The translations under genes and the position numbers were made by a program. This document shows positions 11,129 through 22,910 of a DNA stretch of 64,000 nt, one piece after another. The stretch is taken from NCBI RefSeq assembly GCF_035046485.1, contig NC_085137.1, forward strand, positions 3,759,977 through 3,823,976, read 5' to 3'. The notes beneath the pieces were generated by a model. It did not search any database. It saw nothing but the letters and a program-made list of their open reading frames with translations, and was not told the DNA's origin. This DNA comes from Aedes albopictus (taxonomy: Eukaryota > Arthropoda > Insecta > Diptera > Culicidae). Within the stretch, counting starts at the first letter, position 1. The number at the start of each line of letters is the position of its first letter.

Positions 11129-11382
11129 GTGACAGAACCCTTCCGAGGAGGGGACTACGTAAATATCTAAAGTAAAAAATAGATAAATGTTGCAATCCAT
11201 TGAAATTCAAAATTTCGGAGCTATTTCAGTTCAATTCTACAAAAATATTGAAAAAAATGGCCTCAGTGCTTAACCCAATATACATTATTTGGATGAGTTT
11301 TCCATAATTCGTTGAAAAAGGAGAAACAAAAAAATAAAACTTATTTTTTCTGAAGTGCATTTTAGTTGAAATGGCGTGCAAT

Positions 11383-11862
11383 AACACGGGCTTGGTGTTC
11401 TAGTGGTTACCGCTTCTGATTCGTATGCAGAAGGTCCTGGGTTCAATCACAGCACAGTGTCTCAATCTACCAGATAACGCCTACAAATTATGCAATCAAG
11501 CGAACTGTACCACATTCAGTTAGATAAATACACTAATCTACCACCTTACTGGCCTGGCATCCACGCATCAATGTGTGACCCCTCTGCCAAACATGTCCCA
11601 CCAACACTCCGCATAAATTTGTGCAGACGCAGAGGTATACTCGGTCAGCTGTGGATACAAACGATTGCAATCATCACTTCCTTCCCCTTCCCCACATTGA
11701 CCTGCAACCTGACCTGAAGTAGGAGATCACCAATACTCGCACACTGAAGATGCCTGCTGACTCCCGGCAGATATCTTATTGGTTACTTCTGTAAATATAG
11801 CTGGTCTGGCAATACTGGATTAGCACCCACTGCCGGACGATCAAGCTCAATCTCAAGCTCTT
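11383..11862 (+). mobile_element. Complete tRNA-derived SINE with 23-bp target duplication
   Basis: The 5' end looks like a tRNA: GTTCTAGTGGTTACC (A-box region) and GGTCCTGGGTTCAATC (B box) with proper spacing. A tRNA-unrelated body follows. A 23-bp direct repeat with one mismatch flanks the unit (11360-11382 and 11863-11885), which is strong evidence for retroposition and for the element boundaries. A related copy starts at 36694. It is probably in the Aedes tRNA-SINE group (Feilai-like), but I did not confirm a family name. Confidence 0.85.
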
Positions 11863-12584
11863 TTTTAGTTGAAATGGGGTGCAATCGATCGATAAGAAAA
11901 GAGTTTTATATTCCAAAGATTCTACTAATTCAGCATCAGGTATCAAGTATCCGTAGGTCGGCTCCAGAGGCACGTTCTCCTCCTTTTGGGAAATTTGTGC
12001 CATTGCCATGAATACGAGCCTATTCATCATTAACCTGAGGGAGAAGGAAGGGAGGAAGAAGGGATGGGATACGGAAAGGGAAGGTAAGGGAATAGGGTCG
12101 ACAAAATCGCATAAGCGTACCACAACGGGTTCAAACAGCGCCCTGAAATGGGCACGGTAAAAAAACGCATAAAGCTTAAAGTAAGCCTATAGCTACCTTT
12201 TACAACAGGTTCAGAACAACAGAACATCCTGAAGATTCAGGCTTGTTAGGTCAGTTTCACTTAATCAAGAGTTTACCGAGTACTCGGAAACGCAGTTGCG
12301 TAAAAACTGGGCAGTTACATATCAAATAATTCAAAGTTTCACAGTCGGATTCTCAGCTGAGATATACAAATGAAGCAGCCTGTTAAAGCTTGTGATGGAC
12401 AAAATCATAAGTAGGAAAACCACATTGAGTTATCTCGATTGCGTTTCTGCTACGAGATTCCTCAAAAGTCATGGCAAAACTCCCGCATGGGGACATCCAC
12501 AAACACTCAATTTCCTAATCGCTGCTTGACGTTATGCCGAGAAGAGATGTTGGTTTTTGAGTATTTGGTAAATCCAATTGGAAA

Positions 12585-12791
12585 TCATTGAAAGATAAAT
12601 AGGACAATCCATGCGGCTTCCATTATGGAATCGAAAGGTACGTGTTCAAAAGTATCCTGGAAATCCGAGAAAACACCCAAACAAAATTGTTTTTGAATGA
12701 ATGCTTTTCCGATATCGTAAACAACATTGTGTAGACAAATCACAGTGGACTTTCCATTTTGGTAAGCATGTTGGTTCCCATGGAGAGGCAT
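12585..12791 (-). pseudogene. RT fragment of the second LOA-like copy
   Basis: The short frame contains NQHAYQNGKST followed by LGVFSDFQDTFEHVPFDSI. This corresponds to the RT fingers motif and the first catalytic-Asp region of the same family. The second part aligns with the start of the frame at 6688-8607; the first part is the region deleted there. It is inactive. Confidence 0.8.
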
Positions 12792-13316
12792 GTTTGCTAG
12801 AAAAACATCACGGGTGCGATGCTCGACAAAGCGTTCTAATCATTTCAGAAATAAGAGGTCAAATTGATAGGTTTGATCTTCATACGAAGACATTATTCAC
12901 TTACGGAATAAACTTGACAGTATAATCCGACCAAAATATGAGAATAGCAAGGCTGCAAACAAGCAGTTTTATCAAAACATTTTGGGGCTCGAGGCATGAC
13001 ACGCAAGATTGTCATTTCAATTTTACTGAAAAAAGCAAGTCGGGTCAAACGCAAAATGCGGAACCATATAGGTGTTAATTAGAACATTACATCTACATAG
13101 AAATTTTCCCAACAAAAGTAAGGTTCTTGGTCCAAAGCTGTTCTTTTATGCTGAAGATGGATCTGAGCTGTCATAACCATTGCCACTACCCAAACTAGGC
13201 ACAATCAAACTCTTACAATCACAACACAAGAAAAAAAAACAGCGATAAAAACCAATTCGGTATCGATTGAAGAACGCCAGAGACGAACATACACAGAGGA
13301 CACTGTGAAGAACGCA

Positions 13317-14396
13317 CACACCAAATTTTTATTGCTGGAAGTCAGCAAAATTTTGCTGATTTTATTTGTGCTGTTTTTCAGTAATCCTTTCAGCAAAGCA
13401 AAATTTGCTGATCATCCAGCAATGCAGAATTTCCAAAATATGACAGCTGTTGTGCTGGTCAATCAGCAAAGGAAGATAGTGTTTGCTGCTCAACCAGCAA
13501 TAGAATAACGAACAATATTGCTGTATGGCAATTGTAATTATTAAAAATTTCCAGAAAAATATCAATAAGAGGCAATCACTGAAGTACTAGATTGAAAGTA
13601 GTGAGCTGGATTTTTGTATGGTGAGATGTTCAATTCTGCATTTCTGCAATGAAATGGTGCAAACAGCGTGGGTTATATGATTTCTTGGCTAATTTGATGC
13701 TGTTTGAGCAAAAGTTTGGATAACTTTGTTGTTGTATTATTTATTTCATGCAACTTCAACAACACAGTTACCCAAACTTTTGCTCAAACAGCATCAAATT
13801 AGTCAAGAAATCATATAACCCACGCTGTTTGCACCATTTCATTGCAAAAGTGGAGAATTGAACATCTCACCATACAAAAATCCAGCTCACTACTTTCAAT
13901 CTAGTACTTCACTGATTGCCTCCTATTGAACCCAAGAGTTTAACTCAAAATAATTAATCATCAAAAAATTGGTGTTTTCAGGCCTGTGAAACTGATTTTA
14001 CTCAATTTTACATGCAGAAAAAATAATCTTTGTGGGTGATCAAACTTTTCCCTCGCGCGGTAAATACAGCAGTCGTGGCACAACGTAAAAAATATGGTGT
14101 TGACAATTGAGCCTGACAGATGAGGGATTTGCTGGTATTCAGCAAGATCATGAATTGCTGATATGCATTCAGCAATATGTTTTGCTGATTTTCGGTGACA
14201 TTTCAAAGCGATTGCTAATTGTCAGATTATTTGCTGATTAGCAGCAACAATATCATTGCTGAAACGAATTCAGCAAAAATAAATGATGAATAGCAGTAAA
14301 ACACTAATGCAAATGCTGAACTTCAGTAAATGACTGAATTGTTGATGTGCTTTCAGCAAAAAATATTGCTGGAAGACGAAGAGAAATTTTGGTGTG
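13317..14396. mobile_element. 1.08-kb palindromic DNA element with TTGCTGA subterminal repeats
   Basis: The ends read CACACCAAA and TTTGGTGTG, flanked by CA on both sides. The empty site can be read from the first LOA copy near 9690, where the sequence is continuous. Many CAGCAAA/TTTGCTG motifs cluster toward both ends, as transposase-binding subterminal repeats often do. The centre is a large hairpin: 13563-13734 pairs with 13757-13928 (about 172 bp each, few mismatches). No transposase is seen, so it is a non-autonomous foldback-like MITE. Confidence 0.8.
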
Positions 14397-14876
14397 CATA
14401 ATGCGAAGAGCCATATAGGTTATAATGAAAGCTAATAAACAACATACAAATAATCCCACCCTTATTGAGCCTCGCAGTTGAGGCTTAAGAAGGATAGCAG
14501 ATTATCTCGGAGAAACACAAGGTCAACTGCACCATTGCTCCGGTTAGCACAGTAAGGGCAGAATACTGTGGAGGGCGGCTCCACAGGCTCCGTTTGTAGT
14601 TAGGTTTTTATTAGACCCCCTATCCATTCATTCCTTGGCACGGTAAGCATAAAACCGCATTACACCATGAATTAGGGGTCACCTGTTTAGTGGACTCTTA
14701 CCACTGGATCAGGCGATCCGTAGTGTTATTCTTAACCAATTGAGACAACCGCTACCGACACTACACAGCTATCTAGGCTGATCGGGAAAAGAAGTTAACA
14801 TTGATGGTCAACTTCCAAACGAGCCCGAAAAGCCTGAAAAAATCAGAAAAAATCTCTTGAGGAGTTCCCGACCAGA

Positions 14877-15574
14877 ACATTCTAATAAAAGTATAACATA
14901 ATTATAATAAATCATGATATTTATAACTCATTGTGATATGATCATGTTTAACATCATTGGTGTTTAAAAATATTATAACTCAATTGTATCATATCTATAT
15001 ATATAAAAATGCAGTGGCATACGTGGGACCGCGCATAACTTGCCAACGGAAGGTCCGATTTTGATCGTCTTAGTTTTGTTCTGTTAGTTTCCACCCAAGG
15101 AAGGTTTGTGAGGCAAAAAACATGTAAAAATTGAGAGTTTTTGAAAATCGATCTTCCAAACTTTTTGGGGACGGGGAGTTGGTCTTGGATAGAAATTTGA
15201 AACGTCAATAAACGCAGTAGGCAAGACAAAGTTTGTCGGGTACAGCTAGTTATGTTATAAATGTTGATCAATAACTCATTGTGTAAAAATTTAGTTCTGA
15301 TTGTTTGACATTCAGAACATCATTTTACACAATTGTATCAAAATATGATAGAAACTAGTTTTTTGAAGCTAAAATTGATATCACATTGTGTTATAATTTT
15401 GTTCTGATTATAACAAAACAGGTTATTATTTTGATTAGACCGGTGTACTTTTTGTTACAGATTTAGTTATTTTAACATCATCCTGCATCTAGTTTATAAC
15501 AAAATAAGTTATAGAAAAATTTCATATCATCATAACACAATGTGTTATAAACTTGATATATTTTTCTAGTCGGG
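14877..15574. mobile_element. AT-rich element with CCCGACYAGAA inverted ends
   Basis: The left end CCCGACCAGAA and right end TTCTAGTCGGG are inverted. The interior is rich in GTTATAA/TTATAAC motifs. A mini-Helitron is nested inside. A related GTTATAA-rich remnant lies at 56880-57005. The family is unknown. Confidence 0.55.
14994..15250 (+). mobile_element. Non-autonomous Helitron
   Basis: It begins TCTATATATATAAAAATG and ends with a short hairpin (GACAA-AGT-TTGTC) followed by GGGTACAGCTAGT. It sits between a host A (14993) and a host T (15251). The 5'-TC, the 3'-CTAGT preceded by a hairpin, and insertion between A and T without duplication are the diagnostic Helitron features. At 257 bp it carries no Rep-helicase. 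Confidence 0.8.
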
Positions 15575-15599
15575 TTCCTAGAGGAAATCTTATAGAAAT

Positions 15600-18500
15600 T
15601 TAAAAAAATCCTTGGGAAGTTCTTGAAGAAATCTCAGAAGGAATTCCTGCAGCAATTCCTGGAAAAATCTCTGGAGAGAATCCTGGAGAAATGCCAGGAG
15701 AAACTTCTAAACAAATTCCTGACGTAATTCCTGGAAGAATTATTGAATGAGATCCAACAGGAAATCCTGAAGAAATTCCTGAAGAAATTTCTTGGATGAA
15801 TTCTTGGAGCAATCCCTGGAAAAAATACTGGAGAAATCCCCAGAGGACTTCTGGTAGGAATTGCTGGAGAAAAAAATCCCTTGAGAAATTCCAGGACGAT
15901 TTCCTGGAAGAACCCTTCGAGGAATTTCTGGGAATATTCCTGAAGAAATTCGTGGAGAATTACCTGCAGAAACTCCTGAAGCAATTCCTGGATAAATCTC
16001 TGAAAGAATTCCTGGAGGAATTTCTGAAGAAATCCTTAGAGGATTTCCTGGAAGAATCCTGGAGGAATCTTCGAAGCATTTCCTGGAGGAATCCATGGGA
16101 AAATACCTGGAGAAATTCGTGCAGGAATCTCGGAGGAATTCATGGAGCAATTTCTGATGGAATCTCAGGAGAAATTCCCCGGAATTGCTAACAAAATTTA
16201 TGAAGGATGTCCTGGGGTAATTCCAGGAGGAATTCCCGGAGGATTTCCTGGAGAAATTCCTGTATAATATCCTGGAGGAATGCCTGAAGGAATTCCTAGA
16301 GGTATTCCTGTGTGAATTGCTGAAGGAATCCATGATGAAATTCCTGGAAGAATCTCTATAGGAATTCTTGAAAGAATAACTGATTAAGTTTCTAGAGGAA
16401 TCTCCAGACGAATTCTGGGAGATTTATATTATTTTACTATTGCTGAAAAAATTCCATGAGAAAATCTTGACGGAATTTCTGGCAGAATATCTGGAGGAAT
16501 TCCTGAAAAAATCCACGAAGGAATTCTTGAAAAAATCCCTGAAAGAATCTTTGAAGAAATCAATGGAGGATTCTCTGGAGAAATTCCTGGAGGAATACCA
16601 GGAGGAATCCCTGAAAAATTACTGAAGCTATTTCTGGAGAATTTCCTGCAAGAATTTTTGAAGAAACCCCTAGAGGATTTAATGGAAGAACCGTTAGAGG
16701 AACTTCTGGAGGAGTCCCTGGGAAAATTCCTGCAGAAATTCATGGAGAAATCCCTGGAGGAATTCTTACGCAATTCATGAGGGAATCTCTCTCTCTTTTG
16801 GCGTAACGTCCTCATTGGGACAAAGCCTGCTTCTCAGCTTAGTGTTCTATGAGCACTTCCACAGTTATTAACTGAGAGCTTCCTCTGCCAATGACCATTT
16901 TGCATGCGTATATCGTGTGGCAGGCACGAAGATACTCTATGCCCAAGGAAGTCAAGAAACTTTCCTTTACGAAAAGATCCTGGACCGACCGGGAATCGAA
17001 CCCGTCACCCTCAGCATGGTCATGAGGGAATATCAGGAGAAATTCCTGGAAAAATGCCTGAAGGAAACCCTGAAAAATTCCTAAGGGTATTCCCGGAAAA
17101 TTTCCTGGAAGAACTTCTCAAAAAAAATCCCAGAAGATTTTTTGAAAAAAAAATCCTGGATCAATTCCTTGAGTAATTACTGGATGAATTGCTGAAGAAA
17201 CTCTTGGGATAATTCCTGGAGAATTTCCTGGATGAGTTTCAAGAGGAATTCCTGGATTAAATCCTGGAGGAATGCCTGGAGGAATTTCTGGAAATATTCC
17301 TTTGAGAATTGCTTCAGGAATCCTTGATGAATTGCTGGATGAATTTCTGGGGGAATCTCTAGAGGAACTCTGGGAGAAATTTCTGAAAAAATCCCATGAG
17401 AAATTCCTGCTGGAATTTCTAGGGAAATTTCTGGAGAAATTCCTGGAGAAATCCTCGAAGGAATTTCTGAAGGAATTTTCGGGGATATTCGTGGAGAAAA
17501 CCCTGAAAAAATCCCTGAAAAAGTTCCTGGAGGAATTTTTAGCGAAATTCTTAGAGGAATCCATGCCTGGAGGTAAATCTACAAGAATTCTTTAAGGAAT
17601 TTCTTTAATAAAACCTAGAAGGTATTTCTAGATAAAATCCTGGTAGAATTATTGAAGGAATCCCTGAAGCATTTCCCAGAGAAATTCCTGGACGAATTAC
17701 TGGCATAATTTATGATGGAATTCCTTGATTATTCCCTAATGAAGTTCCTGGAGGAATCCCTAAAGCAATTCCTGGAGTAATTCCTCGACGAGACCCTGGT
17801 GAAATTCCTGGATGAATGTCTGCATGGATTTCTGAAGGAATCCCAGGAAGAATTCCTGAAACAATCCCCGGAGAAACTCCTGGAACAACTCCTGAGGAAT
17901 TCCTGGAGAAATTTCTGGAGGAATCCCTGAAGCAATTCTTGGAGTAATATCTGGTGGAATTCCTGGAGGAATTACTGAAAATATTCCTGGGGAAATCTCT
18001 GTAAAAATGCAAGGATGAATCTCTACAAGAATGCCTGGAAAATTTCCTGTAAGAATGCCTATGAGAATTCCTAGTGGAATTCTTGGAGGATTCCCTGAAG
18101 TAATTCCTGGAGAAATCTTTAAATGAATTCCTGTAGGAGCCTCTTGAAAAAAAAAAAACCTTAGAGGAATCCCTTGAAGAGATCCTGGATAAATTTCTGT
18201 AGGAATTCCCGGTAGCAATTATTAGAGGAATCTCTGGAGGAATGCCTGGAGGAACTCCTGAAGGAATGCATTGAGGAAAACCGGGAGGATTTCTTGGAGG
18301 TATTTCTGAAAAAAAAAATCTTGTAGGAATTCTTGGAGGGATCCCTGGAGGATATCCTAGCTAGATAACCGGAAGGAATCTCCAGAAGAACTCCTGGAGA
18401 AATCTGTGGAGGATTTTCTGGCGAAGTTTCTGGAGGAATCTCAAAAAGGAATGGAATGCCTAGAGGAATTCCTGAAGAAATTCGTGGATGAATCTCTTAA

Positions 18501-18700
18501 GAACTTCGTAGAGGAATACCAGGAATAATTCCTGGAGAAATCGCAGATAGAATTCATGGAGAAAATCTGGAGGAATCCTAAGAAAAACTCCTGAAGGAAC
18601 TCCAGATTCCTCCCGGAAGCAATTTCAAGAGGAATTCCTAAGGAGATTACTAAACAGTTCCTGGGGGAAGTACTGAAGTATTTCCTGGAGGAGTAAAAAA
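15600..18700 (-). repeat. 12-bp minisatellite, opposite orientation
   Basis: Units of the type CCTGGAGGAATT are the reverse complement of the array at 1-2262, with 12-bp spacing and heavy divergence. Long overlapping open frames (for example at 15740-16333 and 17118-17564) are products of the period. A SINE interrupts the array at 16787-17019. Confidence 0.9.
16787..17019 (-). mobile_element. 5'-truncated tRNA-derived SINE in the minisatellite
   Basis: The unit lies between two exact 12-bp copies of TCATGAGGGAAT (16775-16786 and 17020-17031). On the minus strand it starts just before a B box (GGGTTCGATTCCC) and ends with a GA-rich tail. The A-box half is missing. The body matches, from memory, a very abundant Aedes repeat. 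Confidence 0.8.
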
Positions 18701-18784
18701 GGTTTGATAATTGTGGATAACTTTAGGTGATTTTCGACCGGAATACTACTAGTACACAGATGCTGGCTTTCTCGGTCTACGACC

Positions 18785-18830
18785 AATCTAAACGGCTAGT
18801 TTTGGATTACCAAAACTAGCTGTTTAGATT
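18785..18830. repeat. 21-bp-arm hairpin
   Basis: 18785-18805 pairs with 18810-18830 with two mismatches. The flanking GCTGGCTTTCTCGGTCT resembles the start of the hairpin at 23921-24023, so both belong to one palindromic family. Confidence 0.65.
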
Positions 18831-18839
18831 AGTTTAGAA

Positions 18840-20070
18840 GGATTTCCTAGAGAAATTCCTGGATGAACTACTGACATAATTTATGATGTAATTCCTTTAT
18901 TATTCCCTGGTGAAATTCCTGGAGGAATCCCTGAAGATATTACTGGAGAAATTTTTCACAACTAATATAATAAAAGTGGTCAACTTTCTCGGTCTCACAA
19001 GGTATGTTACTTCTTACTGTGGGTTTCTGTAATTGTGGCATATTTTCTTCCATCATTATCATTATCATAATCATCAAGGAATTCCTGAAGGACTAATACT
19101 TCACACACTTGCAAGAAGATTTAATGTAAAATCAATCGAAGCAGATTGCATTTAAAAAAAGTTTTTAATAACACTAGTTTACAACATTTTTGAACTCGGT
19201 AAGTTGATGATCTTTTTTGGTGTAGTTAGTTTGTCGTGAGTTCGAAAACGCGAAGGAAAAAAATTACAGTAGAGCGGATTTTTTTTCGACTTTCCATACA
19301 AGGTATCAACCTTTGAAATCGATTTTTGTTCTATTTTTAAGCAAAGTCGCTCACTTCACACGCTTCATTCAATTGATTATGGAAATGCTTCGATTGAGCT
19401 GATTTTTTTTTACTGTAACTTGCCTACATATGATATGTCAAATAAACGTTGAGAAATAATTTTTAAATTGTTTTTTTTTTCTTATTGAAATAATACATTT
19501 CTTCATATATTTTTTGGAAATTTTGCTAAAATTTAAGAAGATTGTCCCCAAAACTCGCCAACATCTTGAATTTCATCAATCTAATGCAAAACCTGCATGC
19601 AGATGATCGAATGGTATTATATTAAGCTTTTAATTTATGGAAAAACATTTAAAATTGGTTGAACAAAATAGAAGATATTTGAATTTTATTAAATTCCATA
19701 TTTTAAAATGTTGTAAAACTCGATATTGAGCTGAAACTCAAAAGCTGTTCTACTTTAAATTTTTTGAAGCGCGGTTTCAAAATCAGCGCTAAATTATGCT
19801 TCAAAAATTTTGGTCGTTGACAGAAGTTCACGACTTTCGTTTTATTTTGTAAACTAGTGTAATTTGCTTGATAGAAATTCAGAACAGTTACTTTTTTAAG
19901 AAGTTGATTAGTATACATGAGTGAGAGCATTTAAGAACATTGATGAGCAAGTGGACAAGCAAACTACAAGTGGAATCACAAAATGTTTTTATAAAGAATG
20001 AAGTCTTGAGAAGAAAAAATGCAATCAATATTCCTAGAAGTTTTCATCTACCGTGGAAACCCGTATTTTG
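18840..20070. other. Minisatellite edge and unassigned AT-rich DNA
   Basis: A few minisatellite-like units continue to about 18960. After that I see only AT-rich sequence without a recognisable gene. Confidence 0.45.
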
Positions 20071-20073
20071 ACA

Positions 20074-20315
20074 TACCGTAAACCGGGGTCAAATTGATCT
20101 CCGGGTCGAAATTGATCAGACGTTTTTCAGTTAGATTATGCATACTTTACATTGTTTCCTTCCAAGTATCGTGAAGTAGGAATCCTATACTAAACGATAA
20201 ATGTGAGAAAACCATTACCTATACCTATATATACCTATACAAAACATACCTTATCTAACGGAAAAACGTCTGATCAATTTCGACCCGGAGATCAATTTGA
20301 CCCCGGTTTACGGTA
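20074..20315. mobile_element. MITE with 55-bp perfect inverted ends (TACCGTAAACCGGGG)
   Basis: The first 55 bp are repeated exactly in inverted orientation at the right end, starting TACCGTAAACCGGGGTCAAA. The 242-bp length and near-perfect arms indicate a recent palindromic MITE. Confidence 0.8.
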
Positions 20316-20726
20316 CCCATTTATAAAACTAGAATTGTATGTATGTACATTTTCAATCCAAAACCATCAAGTTTCACGTAAACACATCACATTTCGGCAC
20401 CAGCATTTCAAAAGGGCGTAACTGCACTTATGCAACCAATACCTTATTTAAAAGCTGTGGATCGTTTCTCATCTCTCCCAAGCAATCCACTAGCACTTAT
20501 GGAAGATGAAATCCTCCTCTTTCGTTTAATGAACGTGGATTGCGTGAGATAAATGAAAAAAAGATCCATAGCTTTGAGTGAAGGCATGGGTTGAAAAATC
20601 AGCTATTTTTGTAGTTAAAAAAGAGTTCTTTATTTTTATATCAGATACTTGAGAAGCGTTGAAAAGTCAGTACAAGAGTTCTGTAATTATCTAAATCTAA
20701 AATCACAGGCTAATTCCACTTCGTGC
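20316..20726. other. Unassigned
   Basis: No gene or repeat recognised. Confidence 0.4.
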
Positions 20727-20999
20727 CATTGGCGTAGCTAGGGGGGGTTCCAGGGGTGCCTGGCACCCCTAGAACAAATTTGGCACCCCCTAGAATTTTT
20801 CCTTGACAGTCACCTAAAAGTTAAAACTTCACACAATAATTCCAATATTTATAAATGGCGTATTTGAACAAAACTTAAGCACACCCGGAATTACTTATAC
20901 CAGTTGTACGTTTTGGAGTTTTTGATATTGATAGGAACAATCAACAGACTTATCAATGCATTGTTCCAGAAATAACTCTATCCATTTATACAGTGATTT

Positions 21000-22910
21000 C
21001 TCTAGACTTTCTTTATGGATTCATCCCGATATTCCTTCCATAAACTTCCCATAAGCTAACTCTAGGCAGTCCTGATGGGGACATATTAGAAATTTCTGCA
21101 GAGATTGATCCAGTAATTTGGATCCTTCCAGAAGTTCCTCCGGTGATTCTCCAGGAATTCCTATGGAGATTTTATTCAGAGATTTTTTCCAGAAATTCCT
21201 CATGGAATTCCTCGCTTATATTGGCCTTCCTCCGGGAATTGTTTTTTAGGGGTGTTGATATATTTCCATATTCTGAATCTACACTACACGCCAAACTGAG
21301 CCAAAATCCAAATTTTCATGAATTTTGTAGCCCGGGGACCTATTCAAAAAATCAATTGAAGTTTGTATGGAGGCGATTTCTCGAACCACCCGTCGTTCCA
21401 TTTTGTACTAGGCGTAGTTGTCAAACTGTTGCCCTGCTGTCAAAATGTGATATTGAAATTTTCTTTAAAATTGATCTAAGGTGTCAAAATGGAGTTTAAA
21501 ATTTTGGAAAAAAACATAGTGGCTCAGAAAAAGATACTCTTTCGCCAAAATTAAAAAATCGATACATTTTTTCAAAACTTAAAAAAAACTAATTGTGGCT
21601 AGGATTCCTCAAGCAACTCCTGCTGCGTTTCTTCCAGCAATTTCTCTTAGAACTCCTTCTCACTGTGGTACCTTCAGGAATTATACAAGGAAAGTTCTTC
21701 CAAAAATTCTTCCGGAAAATCTACCTGGGATTTTTCTGATAATCCCTCCGGTGATTACTCCACAGATATCTTCAAGGAATCAACCAGTACTTCCTCCAGA
21801 GGTTCTTCCAGAAATTCGATAGGATTTCTCAAAGAACTTCTATTGACCTTCCTCCATGATTTCCAGCTGGAATTGCAATATCCACTAAGACTCCTTTAGA
21901 AATACTTCTAGGGATTTCTCCTGCCATACAAACTTGCTGCAATACTGTCGGGAAGTCTTCCTGAGATTCCTCCAGAAATTGGTCCTGCGATTCCATCAGA
22001 GATTGCTCTAGTATACTTCCACCGATTCTTTCAAGAAGAGCATTAGGTATTCCTCCAGGCATATGTTAGAGGAACTTGTCTTAGGATACCCCCTGCATTC
22101 CTTATTCTAGGATTTCTATAGAAATTACTTCAATAATATCTCCCGAAATTCTTCTTCCAGAAATTCCAAGTGTGGTACTTCAGAAATTATGCTACGGATT
22201 CTCCTGGAGCTTTCCCTTGGCTTCTTTGCTGGTATTTTTTCAAGCAAACTTCCTGAAATTCTTGCAGTAATTCCTTCGGTTGTTCAACCAGAGATTTCTC
22301 CAAGGGTTCATCCAGGAATTCCTCCAGAGATTTTATCCAAAGATTCCTCCAGAAAATCCTCATGGGATTCCTGCAGAAACTCCTTTTTTCCTTCCTCGAA
22401 GAATACCTCAAACAACTCCTCCTGCGGTTCTTTCAGCAACTCCTTCAGAAATTCGTACTATGATACGTACTGAAATTCTTCTAGTGATTCCTATACGAAT
22501 TTATCCTAGCATTATGGCTGGCATTCTTCCAGGAAAGCTTTCTGAGATTCCTTCTGCGATTCCTTCAGGGCCTTCTCTATAGATTTTTCAAGAATACCTC
22601 TACCGGTTCTTGCAGGAACTTCTCCAGATATTCCAAGGATTATTTTCTTTGGATTCCCACAGGCATTCCTGGTGGGGTTTCTCTAGAAATTCCTGTATAT
22701 GTAGTTTCTTCCAGCAACTCCTACTATAGGTTTTCTGCTGTGATTTCTACAATGATACATCCCAGAATCCCTCTAAGAATACCTCCTGATATTTTTCCTG
22801 TGATTTTTTCAGAAGCTCTCCGGTAATTTTTATCCAAGACGTTTATCCAAGGATTCTCTCATAAATGTCTCATGGGATTTCTCCAGGAACTCCTTGGCGT
22901 TTCTCTAGGA
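21000..22910 (+). repeat. 12-bp minisatellite, diverged
   Basis: TTCCTCCAGG-type units in the orientation of 1-2262, more diverged, interrupted at about 21235-21590 by a dispersed repeat. Frames such as 21595-21822 and 22280-22582 are shadows of the repeat. Confidence 0.8.
21262..21560 (+). repeat. Dispersed repeat, copy also at 43945-44120
   Basis: Shared ordered blocks include AATCCAAA, GGGGACC/GGGAACTATT, AAGTTTGTATGG and TTGTCAAACTG-like segments. The family is unknown. Confidence 0.5.

Larger units (their letters stand above)
6075..11147. mobile_element. Foldback-type DNA element carrying a LOA-like retrotransposon
   Basis: Both ends start with TTCTGTCACATTCGCCCGAA-like sequence in inverted orientation and lead into tandem CATTCGCCCGAA-type units. 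CCTTCCGAG(G) is present at 6075-6083(84) and again at 11139-11147(48), giving a 9-10 bp target duplication. Long internally repetitive inverted ends and a 9-bp duplication are the hallmarks of Foldback/Mutator-like elements. No transposase is visible, so the element is non-autonomous. Its interior is disrupted by the retrotransposon at 6437-10125. Confidence 0.8.
11958..14826 (-). mobile_element. Second, decayed LOA-like copy
   Basis: This copy shares the 3' tail (GGCTCCAGAGGCACG), the 3' untranslated region, short coding patches and the whole 5' leader with 6437-10125, in the same orientation. RNase H, most of the RT palm and most of the endonuclease are lost. The leader is split by the nested element at 13317-14396. 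It keeps an RT segment that the first copy lacks. Confidence 0.85.
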
